Positions 34,727-43,173 of a DNA stretch of 64,000 bases are shown in pieces. A program made the translations under genes and the position numbers. Source of the DNA: JADJYF01 sp050186725 (GTDB lineage Bacteria > Pseudomonadota > Gammaproteobacteria > Ga0077536). The notes below the pieces were generated by a model that worked only from the letters and a program-made list of their open reading frames with translations, did not search any database and was not told the origin of the DNA. Where the stretch lies: contig JBFWYG010000007.1 of assembly GCA_050186725.1 (NCBI GenBank), positions 1-64,000 of the forward strand, written 5' to 3'. Position 1 is the first letter of the stretch. Each line of letters begins with the position of its first letter.

Positions 34727-36850
34727 TCAGGCGGCGAGCAGGCGCGTGCCGAAGTGATACGCGCCGTAGGCGCCGAGGTAGCCGAGCGAGGTCATGTAGA
34801 ACCAGGCCAGCGCCGGCCAGCGCCAGGTGCCGGTCTCGCGGCGCATGACCGCGATGGTCGACACGCATTGCAGGCACAGCGCGTAGAAGATCAGCAGGCC
34901 GATCACCATCGGCAAGGTATAGACCGGCGTGCCGTCGGCGTGTCGCGCGGCACGGATGCGGGCGGTGAGCGTGCCCTCGACATCATCGGCGGCGCTGTCC
35001 ACGGCGTAGATCGTGCCGAGCGCCGCGATCACCACCTCGCGGGCGGGAAAGGATGCGATCACCGCGGCCGTCACCTTCCAGTCCCAGCCGAGCGGCTCGA
35101 ACAGCGGCGTTACGCTGCGCGACATGCGTCCCAGGTAGCTGTCGGACAGTCGCTGCGCGGCGTGCTCGGCATCGGCGGGCGCGCCGCTCGGCGCCGTGTC
35201 CCGCGGGAATGACGCGAGCGCCCAGACCACCAGTGCCACGCAGAAGATGATGGTGCCGGCGCGCTGCAGGAACACCACCGCGCGCGACAGCAGCTTGGTC
35301 AGCACGGCGCGAAGGTTGGGCATGCGGTAGGGCGGCATCTCCAGCAGGAAGCGCGCCTTGGCGCGCGACCAGAACAGGCGGCTGATGAGCCAGGCGGTGA
35401 AGGCACCGCCGACGATGCCGAGCATGTAGAGCCCGAACAGCACCATCCCCTGCAGGTTGATCAGGCCGCCAAGAAAGCGCTGGTCGGGGACGAAGGCCGC
35501 GATCAGGAGCGAATACACCGGCAGACGCGCTGAGCAGGTCATGAAGGGCGCGGCCATGATGGTCGCGAGGCGATCGTGGCGGTTGGCGATCACCCGCGTG
35601 CCCATGATGCCCGGCACCGCGCACGCGAAGCTCGACAGCATGGGAATGAAGGACTGCCCGGAGAGCCCGAGGCCGCGCATGGCGCGATCCATGAGGAAGG
35701 CCGCGCGCGCCATGTAGCCGGTGTCTTCCAGGATGATGATGAAGGTGAAGAGAATCAGGATCTGCGGCAGGAACACCACCACGCTGCCGACGCCGGCGAT
35801 CACCCCTTCGGCGATGAAGCTGGACAGGAGACCCGGCGTCATGCGGCTGCTGACCGCTTCGCCCAGCACGCCGGTCAGGTAGTCGATGGCGTCGACCAGC
35901 GGCGTCGCCCAGGCGAACACCGCCTGGAACACCGCCGCCATCACCAGCACGAACAGCGCGGTGCCGAGCACCGGGTGGTTCAGCACGCGGTCGGCGGCGT
36001 CCAGCGCCGCGCGGCGCGGCGCTGGACCGCGCTCCTCGATGCCCTTCAGCTGCGCCTGGATCCAGCTGTAGCGATCGCGCGCCTCGAGGGTCGCGAGGCT
36101 GCGACCGCCGCCGACCTGCTGGCGAAGCTCGGCCAGCATGGGTTCCAGCGCCGCGCCGACCCGTTGCGTGAGTCTCTGCTCGGCGTAACCGCCGGCATCG
36201 ATCAAGGCGCGACGCAGTTCGATGCCGCTCGCCTGCACGCCGAGTTCACCCAAGCGACGCGTGAGTTCGGTGACGGCGTCTTCCAGTGCCGGCGTCAGTA
36301 CCAGGTGCGGCGCGCGCGGCTCGCGCAGGATCTCGTCCAGGGCGCGCTTCAAGGCGTCGATGCCTTCGCCACGCGCGGCGGCGATGGGCACCACCGGCAC
36401 GCCCAGGCGCTCAGCCAGCGCGTGGACGTCGATGCGCACGCCTTCCTGTTCCAGGCGATCGACCATGTTCAGCGCGATCACCGCCGGCACGCCGGCCTCC
36501 AGCACCTGGCTTGCCAGGAACAGGTTGCGGCGCAGGTTGGTGGCGTCGACCACGATCACCACGGCGGAGGGATGGGGCAGGCCTTCGATGCCGCCGCGCA
36601 GCACGTCGACCGCGATCATCTCGTCGGGCGAGGCGGCGGCCAGGGAATAGGTGCCGGGCACGTCCACCAGGCGCACGCTGCGGCCGCCGACCTCGGTGCT
36701 GCCGGACACCTGTTCGACCGTCACGCCCGGATAGTTGCCGACCTTCTGCTTCAAGCCGGTCAGGCAGTTGAACAGCGTGCTCTTGCCGGTATTCGGATTG
36801 CCGAGGGTGACGACGACGGGGCTCGCGTCGACGGCGGGCTGGGCGCTCAT
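34727..36850 (-). CDS. feoB: Ferrous iron transport protein B
   Basis: A 707-residue iron(II) transporter. The N-terminal G domain shows G1 GNPNTGKST (residues 17-25), switch region KVGNYPGVTVE and G3 DVPGTYSL. A linker helical domain follows, then a C-terminal membrane region from about residue 285 with Gate motifs such as SSFACAVPGIMGTR and PFMTCSARLPVYSLLI, each carrying a conserved cysteine. The ATG follows the upstream feoA stop by nine bases. It is the last gene of feoA-feoA-feoB. FeoC is not seen. Confidence 0.96.
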   Translation of the reverse strand: MSAQPAVDASPVVVTLGNPNTGKSTLFNCLTGLKQKVGNYPGVTVEQVSGSTEVGGRSVRLVDVPGTYSLAAASPDEMIAVDVLRGGIEGLPHPSAVVIVVDATNLRRNLFLASQVLEAGVPAVIALNMVDRLEQEGVRIDVHALAERLGVPVVPIAAARGEGIDALKRALDEILREPRAPHLVLTPALEDAVTELTRRLGELGVQASGIELRRALIDAGGYAEQRLTQRVGAALEPMLAELRQQVGGGRSLATLEARDRYSWIQAQLKGIEERGPAPRRAALDAADRVLNHPVLGTALFVLVMAAVFQAVFAWATPLVDAIDYLTGVLGEAVSSRMTPGLLSSFIAEGVIAGVGSVVVFLPQILILFTFIIILEDTGYMARAAFLMDRAMRGLGLSGQSFIPMLSSFACAVPGIMGTRVIANRHDRLATIMAAPFMTCSARLPVYSLLIAAFVPDQRFLGGLINLQGMVLFGLYMLGIVGGAFTAWLISRLFWSRAKARFLLEMPPYRMPNLRAVLTKLLSRAVVFLQRAGTIIFCVALVVWALASFPRDTAPSGAPADAEHAAQRLSDSYLGRMSRSVTPLFEPLGWDWKVTAAVIASFPAREVVIAALGTIYAVDSAADDVEGTLTARIRAARHADGTPVYTLPMVIGLLIFYALCLQCVSTIAVMRRETGTWRWPALAWFYMTSLGYLGAYGAYHFGTRLLAA

Positions 36851-36859
36851 GCGAGGGCC

Positions 36860-37093
36860 TCAGTCGCGGCGGGCGATCAGGACATTGGCGGCTTCCGAGC
36901 CGCGCAGCGACAGGGCGTAGCCCAGCACGCGGACTTCCAGCGGGTCACCCGCCGGCGCGTAGCGCAGCACTTCCACCTCCGCGCCTTCGACCACGCCCAT
37001 CTGCATCAGGCGCTGGGCGAGTTCGTCTTCCTGCACGAAGCCTTCCACGACCCCGAACTCGCCGGGTTTGAGGCTCGCGAGCGTGACGCTCAT
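36860..37093 (-). CDS. feoA: FeoA-domain protein, second copy
   Basis: A 77-residue SH3-like FeoA protein that lies between the first feoA and feoB. LASLKPGEFGVVEGF, LAQRLMQMGVVEGAEVEVLRYAPAGDPLEVRVLGYALSLR is the classical FeoA pattern, closer to E. coli FeoA than the first copy. FeoA interacts with FeoB and is needed for iron uptake. Its ATG overlaps the stop of the first feoA. Confidence 0.93.
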   Translation of the reverse strand: MSVTLASLKPGEFGVVEGFVQEDELAQRLMQMGVVEGAEVEVLRYAPAGDPLEVRVLGYALSLRGSEAANVLIARRD

Positions 37094-37353
37094 GAGCGAC
37101 GCAGCAGGGACAGCAGCGAACGGCGCGGACGCGGTTCCGGCGCGACGTGGATGCGCGCCGCCTCGGCGCCGTTGATCGCCCAGCGTTCGTTGTCGATGCC
37201 GATCAGCACCGGGTCGCCGGCGCGCAGCACGCCGAGCAAGGTGCCGGGCACGATGCCGCGGGCGGCGAGGCGCGCGGTGGTCTGGGGGTCGTCGGCGTCG
37301 ATGGCGACGATGGTGGCGCGGTCGCCGTGCTGGAGCTTGGATAGGGTCACCAC
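37090..37353 (-). CDS. FeoA-domain protein, first copy
   Basis: An 87-residue FeoA-like protein: LSKLQHGDRATIVAI, TARLAARGIVPGTLLGVLRAGDPVLIGIDNERWAINGAEAARIHV. The C-terminal 15 residues are basic. Tandem GTG codons give the start at 37353 or 37350; GAGG spacing favours 37350. It is the first gene after a promoter with a Fur-like palindrome. Two FeoA proteins ahead of FeoB is a known but less common arrangement and may make a FeoA heteromer. Confidence 0.9.
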   Translation of the reverse strand: MVTLSKLQHGDRATIVAIDADDPQTTARLAARGIVPGTLLGVLRAGDPVLIGIDNERWAINGAEAARIHVAPEPRPRRSLLSLLRRS

Positions 37354-37398
37354 GTTGCCTCGATCCTGGTGCGGCGAGCGGATTTGCTCACGGCGCGT

Positions 37399-37429
37399 GA
37401 ATAGTAATTATTCGCAGTTACCTTAGCAA
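37399..37429 (-). promoter_or_regulatory. feo promoter overlapped by a Fur-box-like palindrome
   Basis: Reading leftward, TTGCTA (37429-37424) and TACTAT (37406-37401) form -35 and -10 hexamers with a 17-base spacer, about 40 nt before the first feoA. A palindrome at 37399-37413, GAATAATTACTATTC on this strand, covers the -10 and resembles the ATAAT-N-ATTAT core of Fur sites. Repression by iron-loaded Fur is inferred. The patch is strikingly AT-rich for this genome. Confidence 0.55.
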
Positions 37430-37464
37430 CATAGCGCGCCGAGCGGCGCGCGTCTTGAGCGGGA

Positions 37465-39204
37465 TCAATGTCCGCCGCGCCGGGTGCCGAGCCGGTAGTA
37501 GGGGGCGACCTCCGGCGCGCGGTTCTCCGCGTGCAGTTCCTTGATGCCGCGCCACCAGGCGGCGGTGAGCATGTCGCCGTGCTGCTCGAGAAAGGACTGC
37601 TTGAGTCGATCCTCCATGGGCAGGAAGCGGATGAACTCCTCGGGAAAGATGTCCCGCGGCCCGACGTAGAACCAGTTCTCCGCGCTCATCTCGTCTTCCA
37701 GGCTGTCCGTCTCCGGCAGGTCGCGGAACTGGCATTCGGTGACCAGGCACAGTTCGTCGTAGTCGTAGAAGATCACGCGCCCATGGCGCGACACGCCGAA
37801 GTTCTTCAGCAGGAGGTCACCGGCAAAGATATTCGTCATGGCGAGGTCCTTGATCGCCTGACCGTAGTCCAGGATCGCCGCGCGCGCCTCCTCGTAGGGA
37901 TACTGCTGCAGGTAGATGTTGAGCGGCGTCACGCGCCGTTCGGAGTAGAGGTGATCGATGACCAGCAGATCGCCCTCGATGCGCACCGCCTGCGCGGTGC
38001 TGGTCAGCAGTTCCTCGAGCAGTTCCGGCGCGAACTTCGCCAGCGGGAACTCGATGTTGCGGAACTCCTGGGTGTCGATCAGGCGACCGGCGCGATCGTG
38101 GTTGAACACGAACTTGTACTTCTTCTTCACCTCCTCGTGACTGATGTTCTTCGGAAAGCCGAAGCTGTCGCGAATGACCTTGAACACCAGGTCGTAGGAG
38201 GGCAGGGTGAAGACCAGCATCACCAGGCCGCGATCGCCGGCCGCGTGGATGAACTGGTCGTCGCAGGCCTTCAAGTGGTGGAAGAAGCTGCGGTAGCGCT
38301 CGGTCTTGCCCTGGCGCGCGCGGCCGAGGATGGTGTAGAGCTCGTCCAGCGGCTTGCGCGGCATCATCGCCTTGATGAAGTACACGGCGCCTTCGACCGG
38401 CTCGACGTCGACCATGAAGTACGAGCGGGTGAAGCCGAACAGCACGGAGACGTCGTCGCTGGACGTCAGCACGGCTTCGACGCGAATGCCGGCGGACGTG
38501 TTCTCGAAGGCCAGCACGAAAGGTGCGTTGCGCTTCGCCCAGAACATCTTGCCGACCACGAAAGCGCGGCTCGACTGGTAGAACACGTCGTGCATGACCT
38601 CGACCCGGCGCAGCACCTCGTCGGGTGAACCGTCGCCGCCGACCACCCGCTCGATCTCCGCGCAGACGAAGTCGACGTCGGCTTCGATATCGAGGTAGGG
38701 CGTGCGAAACGCGAAGTCGTCGAGCAGCCGACGCACGATGCCCCGTACGCTGCTCCAGTTGAGATAGTTGTGCTGACGCGCCGGGTAGCGCAGCGGCGCC
38801 TCGGCGGCGACCACGTCGGCGGTGTCGGAGACCTGGGTCGGGTCCAGGTTCAGATCGCGCAGGATGTCGCGATGCACCGAGTTGAAGAAGGTCTTGGCGA
38901 ACTCGCCGTCGGGAATGTCGTCCAGGCGGCTCCAGTACATCGCGCGGATGGCGGGCCATTCCGGCAGCAGGTCACCCTGGACCGGGAACAGCTTGCGCAG
39001 CGTGGCCAGCGTGCGTGACACCGACTTCTCGTAGAGCTCGATACGCTCGGCGAGATCGTTGCGGGCGCCGGCCCAGTCGCGCTGCTCGAAGCGCGTGCGC
39101 GCGCGCTGGGTGATGCGCCGGAAATTGTTGTTGTAGTTGACGAAGCCTTCGTGGATCGCGGCAGCGGCCTGCCGGATCCACGGGTGGGTCTCGGGCGCGT
39201 TCAA
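37465..39204 (-). CDS. aceK: Isocitrate dehydrogenase kinase/phosphatase
   Basis: A 579-residue bifunctional enzyme, matching E. coli AceK (578). It phosphorylates isocitrate dehydrogenase to divert carbon into the glyoxylate bypass, and removes the phosphate again. Segments RFEQRDW, VYFIKAMMPRKPLDELYTILGRARQGKTERYR and FNHDRAGRLIDTQEF match the family. The frame opens with TTG at 39204 and no good ribosome-binding site, but the distance to the RFEQ motif fits. It lies 13 nt downstream of its substrate gene icd rather than in an aceBA operon; no aceA or aceB is in the window. Confidence 0.95.
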   Translation of the reverse strand: MNAPETHPWIRQAAAAIHEGFVNYNNNFRRITQRARTRFEQRDWAGARNDLAERIELYEKSVSRTLATLRKLFPVQGDLLPEWPAIRAMYWSRLDDIPDGEFAKTFFNSVHRDILRDLNLDPTQVSDTADVVAAEAPLRYPARQHNYLNWSSVRGIVRRLLDDFAFRTPYLDIEADVDFVCAEIERVVGGDGSPDEVLRRVEVMHDVFYQSSRAFVVGKMFWAKRNAPFVLAFENTSAGIRVEAVLTSSDDVSVLFGFTRSYFMVDVEPVEGAVYFIKAMMPRKPLDELYTILGRARQGKTERYRSFFHHLKACDDQFIHAAGDRGLVMLVFTLPSYDLVFKVIRDSFGFPKNISHEEVKKKYKFVFNHDRAGRLIDTQEFRNIEFPLAKFAPELLEELLTSTAQAVRIEGDLLVIDHLYSERRVTPLNIYLQQYPYEEARAAILDYGQAIKDLAMTNIFAGDLLLKNFGVSRHGRVIFYDYDELCLVTECQFRDLPETDSLEDEMSAENWFYVGPRDIFPEEFIRFLPMEDRLKQSFLEQHGDMLTAAWWRGIKELHAENRAPEVAPYYRLGTRRGGH

Positions 39205-39217
39205 TTGAACGCGACGC

Positions 39218-40513
39218 TCAGAGGTTGGAGATGAGGGCGTCGCCGAATTCGCTGCACTTGACTTCCCTGGCGCCCTCCATCAGCCGCGCGAAGTCATAGG
39301 TCACGGTCTTCTGACCGATGGTCTTGTCCATCGCTGAGATGATCAGGTCAGCCGCTTCGGTCCAGCCCATGTAGCGCAGCATCATCTCGCCGGACAGCAG
39401 CACCGAGCCGGGGTTGACCTTGTCCTGGTTGGCGTACTTTGGCGCGGTGCCGTGGGTCGCCTCGAAGATCGCGTGTCCGGTGTCGTAGTTGATGTTGCCG
39501 CCTGGCGCGATGCCGATGCCACCGACCTGGGCGGCCAGCGCGTCGGACAGGTAATCGCCGTTCAGGTTCATGGTCGCGATGACGTCGAAGTCCGTCGGCC
39601 GGGTCATGACCTGCTGCAGCGTGATATCCGCGATGGCGTCCTTGACGAGGATGCGGCCGGCGGCCAGCGCCTTCTCCTGCTCCTCGTTGGCGGCCTTGGC
39701 GCCCTGCGCCGCGACGGTGCGCTCCCACTGCTCCCAGGTGTAGGTCTGGCCGGGGAACTCCTTCTCGGCCAGCGCGTAGCCCCAGTTCCGGAACGCGCCT
39801 TCCGTGAACTTCATGATGTTGCCCTTGTGCACGAAGGTCAGGCTCTTGCGCTTGTTGTCGACGGCGTACTTGATCGCCGCGCGCACCAGGCGTTCGGTGC
39901 CGTCGCGCGACACGGCCTTGATGCCGATGCCCGAACTGCCCGGGAAGCGAATCTTCTTGAACGCGTCCGGGAAGTTCTGCTGGAAGAGCTGCATGAACTT
40001 GTCGTTCTCGGTGCTGCCCGCCTCGAATTCGATACCGGCGTAGATGTCCTCGGTGTTCTCACGGAAGATCACCATGTCGACGTCCTGCGGGCGCTTGACC
40101 GGCGAGGGCACGCCGTCGAACCAACGCACCGGACGCAGGCACACGTACAGATCGAGGATCTGGCGCAGCGCCACGTTCAGCGACCGGATGCCGCCGCCCA
40201 CCGGGGTCGTCAGCGGACCCTTTATCGCGACCAGGAACTCGCGGCAGGCATCGAGGGTTTCCTCCGGCAGCCACGAGCCGGTGAGGTTGTTGGCCTTCTC
40301 GCCGGCGTACACTTCCATCCACTGGATTTCGCGCGCGCCGCCGTAGGCCTTCTTCACCGCGGCGTCGAGCACGCGCACGCTGGCGCGCCAGGTGTCGGCG
40401 CCGATGCCGTCACCTTCGATGAAGGGCACGATGGGGTTGACCGGCACCTGCAACTTGCCATTGACGATGGAAATCTTCGCGCCATTGGCGGGAACTGTAA
40501 TTTTCGCGGTCAC
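39218..40513 (-). CDS. icd: NADP-dependent isocitrate dehydrogenase
   Basis: A 431-residue dimeric enzyme of the E. coli Icd type that makes 2-oxoglutarate. Ser111 in GGIRSLNVALRQ corresponds to E. coli Ser113, the AceK phosphorylation site. IFRENTEDIYAGIEFEAGS and GTAPKYANQDKVNPGS are also present. The GTG at 40513 has GGAGG seven bases ahead, so it is preferred to the ATG at 40567. The first gene of an icd-aceK pair. Confidence 0.96.
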   Translation of the reverse strand: MTAKITVPANGAKISIVNGKLQVPVNPIVPFIEGDGIGADTWRASVRVLDAAVKKAYGGAREIQWMEVYAGEKANNLTGSWLPEETLDACREFLVAIKGPLTTPVGGGIRSLNVALRQILDLYVCLRPVRWFDGVPSPVKRPQDVDMVIFRENTEDIYAGIEFEAGSTENDKFMQLFQQNFPDAFKKIRFPGSSGIGIKAVSRDGTERLVRAAIKYAVDNKRKSLTFVHKGNIMKFTEGAFRNWGYALAEKEFPGQTYTWEQWERTVAAQGAKAANEEQEKALAAGRILVKDAIADITLQQVMTRPTDFDVIATMNLNGDYLSDALAAQVGGIGIAPGGNINYDTGHAIFEATHGTAPKYANQDKVNPGSVLLSGEMMLRYMGWTEAADLIISAMDKTIGQKTVTYDFARLMEGAREVKCSEFGDALISNL

Positions 40514-40680
40514 CAGACTGCCTCCGAATTTCGTACGCGCATCAAAGAGAAACGGATGGAATGCCATGGCGATGTTATGTGAATTCGAAGAAATCGCGCA
40601 ACTGCGAGCGGCGGGCTTTCAGCGGTGGAATCGCCGGGTTTTCGCGCTGCCGCCGACGTGCACGCAAACGGGTCGGATGC

Positions 40681-41562
40681 ATGACTGAAGCGCACGACGC
40701 GGCACCGTTTCCGCACATCGCGGCCGATAGTCTGCTGCTCGGCTGCGGTTACCTCGGCGCCGCGATGCTACCCGGCCTCGGCGGCACGGTGCGGGCGGTG
40801 ACCCGTGGCACGGCGCGCCACGCGGCGCTGTCGGCGTCGGGCGCGCGCTGCCTCGCGGCGGATCTCGCCGCTCCGGACCTGGACGCGCGGCTCGCGCCGC
40901 ACCTCGAGGGTTTCGACGGCCTGGTGTTCGTGCTGGCGCCACCTTCGGCCTGGCCCGGGGAAGAGGTCGCGGCAGCGTTCGCCCGTCTGCTGGCGCTGCT
41001 GGCGCGGCTGCGCGTGCGGCGTGGCGTGCTGGCGTCCAGCACGGCGGTGTATGGCGACGCCGCCGGCGCGGTGATCGGCGCCGATGCGCCGCTGGACGAG
41101 ACCGCACCGCGCAGCCGCAAGCTCGTCGCCATCGAGCGCGCCTGGCTCGCCGCGGATTTCGATGCGCGCGTGGTGCGGCTCGCGGGACTGTACGGGCCGG
41201 GGCGGGTGATCGGGCTGGACAGCGTGCGCAGCGGGGACGCGCTGCCCGGTGACGGCGAGGCCTGGCTGAACCTGCTGCATATCGAAGATGCGGCGCGCGC
41301 GATGCTGACCACGGCGCTGGCGCCCGCGCCGCTGCGCGCAGCCCTGATCAGCGACGGCACGCCGCTGCGACGGCGCGACTACTACGCCGCGTTGGCGGCG
41401 CAGCTTGGCGCGCCGGCGCCGCGCTTCGGCGCCGAGGGCGGACGTGGCGTCGGCTCGCGCCGTTGCGATCCGCGCTCGAGCTGGGCGGCGCTCGGCTGCG
41501 CGCCGCGCTGGCCGGATGCGCGGCTGGCGCTGGCGCCGACGCTCGAGCTCAGTGGGCGATGA
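40681..41562 (+). CDS. NAD-dependent epimerase/dehydratase-like Rossmann protein (YeeZ-like)
   Basis: A 293-residue extended-SDR-like protein. LLLGCGYLGAAMLPGL (near 19) replaces the usual TGxxGxxG, and VLASSTAVYGDAAG and LLHIEDAARAML are extended-SDR landmarks; a tyrosine-lysine active site is not evident. The pattern resembles E. coli YeeZ and other GCGxLG proteins of unknown reaction. The ATG at 40681 begins the family-like part. Its 3' end overlaps the convergent beta-propeller gene by 14 nt. Confidence 0.8.
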   Translation: MTEAHDAAPFPHIAADSLLLGCGYLGAAMLPGLGGTVRAVTRGTARHAALSASGARCLAADLAAPDLDARLAPHLEGFDGLVFVLAPPSAWPGEEVAAAFARLLALLARLRVRRGVLASSTAVYGDAAGAVIGADAPLDETAPRSRKLVAIERAWLAADFDARVVRLAGLYGPGRVIGLDSVRSGDALPGDGEAWLNLLHIEDAARAMLTTALAPAPLRAALISDGTPLRRRDYYAALAAQLGAPAPRFGAEGGRGVGSRRCDPRSSWAALGCAPRWPDARLALAPTLELSGR

Positions 41563-42511
41563 ACTGGCCGACCGCGCGACTGCCGTCGCCGGTCGGAATG
41601 GTCGCCACCACCTGCAGGGTGTCGGCATCCAGCACCGACAGATCGTTGCTGAACCAGTTCGCGACATAGACCCGGCGCTGTTCGACCGCGATGTCGATGC
41701 CCTCGGGGTAGTCACCGACGGTGACGCGCGCGATCTCCTCGAGGTTGACGAGATCCAGCACCGAGACGGTGCCGTCGCTCTGGTTGGTGACGAACAGGCG
41801 ACCCCGCAACGGGTCGTAGGCGCTGGCGTAGGGCATGTCGCCGACCGCGAGCGTGGTGCTCGGTTGCAGCGCGTGGAGGTCGAGAATGGTGATCTCGTCA
41901 CTCTGCACGTTGGCGACGAACGCGTACTGGCCGTTCGGCGCCATGGTCACGCCGAACGGCGCCTGACCGACCGCGATGCGCGCTTCGGTCATGCCGCTCG
42001 TGGTATCGATGACGCTGACCTGGTTGTCGTCGCGGTTGGCGACCAGGAGGCGCTTGCCGTCGGGCGTCAGCGCGAGCCCGCAGGGCACGGCGCCGGTCTT
42101 GTATTCACCGCGTGGCGCGAGCGTCACGGCGTCGAACACGCGCACCACGTTGCCGTCCCAGTCCGCGACGTAGACCCGGCCGGCTCGGCTGTCGGCGACC
42201 ACGCCGAGCGGGCTGATGCCGGCCTCGACCTGCTGGCTCACTGTCAGCGTGTCCATGTCGATGGAGGTCAGCCGCCGACCCTTGGTGCTGGTCACGAACA
42301 CCAGCCGGCGGCGCGGGTCGATGGCGACGCCGACCGGGTCCTCCGCGACGGGAAGCTTGGCGCGCGTCTTGCCCCCGTCGAGCGCGACGACGCTCACGGT
42401 GTCGTCGCCCTGGTTGGAGACGAACGCCAGCGGACCCGTGTCCGCCGCCGCACAGGACCAGGACGCCAGCGCCAGCAGGCAGGCCTGTGGCCAGCGGTCG
42501 CGGGCGCGCAC
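41549..42511 (-). CDS. Secreted YVTN-type beta-propeller protein
   Basis: A 320-residue protein with a signal peptide (CLLALASWSCAAA) followed by about seven repeats containing VFVTS, VYVADWDG, LLVANRDDNQVSV, AFVANVQSDEITI, LFVTNQSDGTVSV and VYVANWFSNDLSV. This is a periplasmic seven-bladed propeller. Such proteins are often found with PQQ-dependent alcohol dehydrogenase systems, and its partner here (SRPBCC, MxaD-like) is also of that type. It begins immediately after the SRPBCC stop, so the two are an operon. Confidence 0.88.
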   Translation of the reverse strand: MRARDRWPQACLLALASWSCAAADTGPLAFVSNQGDDTVSVVALDGGKTRAKLPVAEDPVGVAIDPRRRLVFVTSTKGRRLTSIDMDTLTVSQQVEAGISPLGVVADSRAGRVYVADWDGNVVRVFDAVTLAPRGEYKTGAVPCGLALTPDGKRLLVANRDDNQVSVIDTTSGMTEARIAVGQAPFGVTMAPNGQYAFVANVQSDEITILDLHALQPSTTLAVGDMPYASAYDPLRGRLFVTNQSDGTVSVLDLVNLEEIARVTVGDYPEGIDIAVEQRRVYVANWFSNDLSVLDADTLQVVATIPTGDGSRAVGQFIAH

Positions 42512-43045
42512 TTACTTCTCCGCCAGTTCCTTGATGCGCGCGAGGCCCGCCTGGTAGGAGCCGGTGACGGCCTTGGTGGCGGCCTCGTCGTTTTGTGCCG
42601 GCGGCGGGTTGTTGTTGGGATGACCGCGGTAGAAGCCACCGCGCCACGACACCGTCGAGGTGCCGTCGCCGTTGTCCGTCACCGCGAGAAAGGACGAGTA
42701 GGTGGTGACCGGCAGGATGTTCATGTCCGTTTTCGTAATCTTGTACTTGTAGATCATGGCGGCCGCGTCGTACTTCTGCAGCTCTTCGCTGACCTGCGGA
42801 TTGCCGTCCGCGGCGATGGTCAGCACGCGCGTCGCGCCGACCTCGTTGCCACCGGTGCCGGTGCACTTCGCGATCCCGGGATGCCATTTCTCGATGGCGC
42901 AGAAATCGGCGATGAGGCTCCACACCTTGGCGGCCGGCGCCTCGACCACCACGGACTCTTCCACCTTCAGTCGGCTCGGGCCGTGAGCAAGACTCTGACC
43001 GGCGTATAACAGGCAGGCCAACAGCAGCAGGACAGTGCGTAGCAT
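42512..43045 (-). CDS. Exported SRPBCC-family protein (MxaD-like)
   Basis: A 177-residue protein with a signal peptide (MLRTVLLLLACLLYAGQSLA) and a START-like SRPBCC domain: VEESVVVEAPAAKVWSLIADFCAIEKWHPGIAKC, GATRVLTI and VSWRGGFYRG. Ligand binding in a hydrophobic cavity is expected. MxaD, a related periplasmic protein, aids methanol dehydrogenase electron transfer. The ATG at 43045 has GGAG six bases ahead and a clean signal peptide; the frame upstream is rejected. No methanol or alcohol dehydrogenase is in the window. Confidence 0.88.
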   Translation of the reverse strand: MLRTVLLLLACLLYAGQSLAHGPSRLKVEESVVVEAPAAKVWSLIADFCAIEKWHPGIAKCTGTGGNEVGATRVLTIAADGNPQVSEELQKYDAAAMIYKYKITKTDMNILPVTTYSSFLAVTDNGDGTSTVSWRGGFYRGHPNNNPPPAQNDEAATKAVTGSYQAGLARIKELAEK

Positions 43046-43173
43046 GAGAATCTCCATCGAGCGGTTGAAGGGTGCGCGAGGCGGCGTTGCGAAGGCGCGG
43101 CGGGCGCGGGCGCATGGTAATCGCTCGCCCGATCGGGGCCAACCGCGCACGTGGCGAGCGAGGGCGGCCTGAC

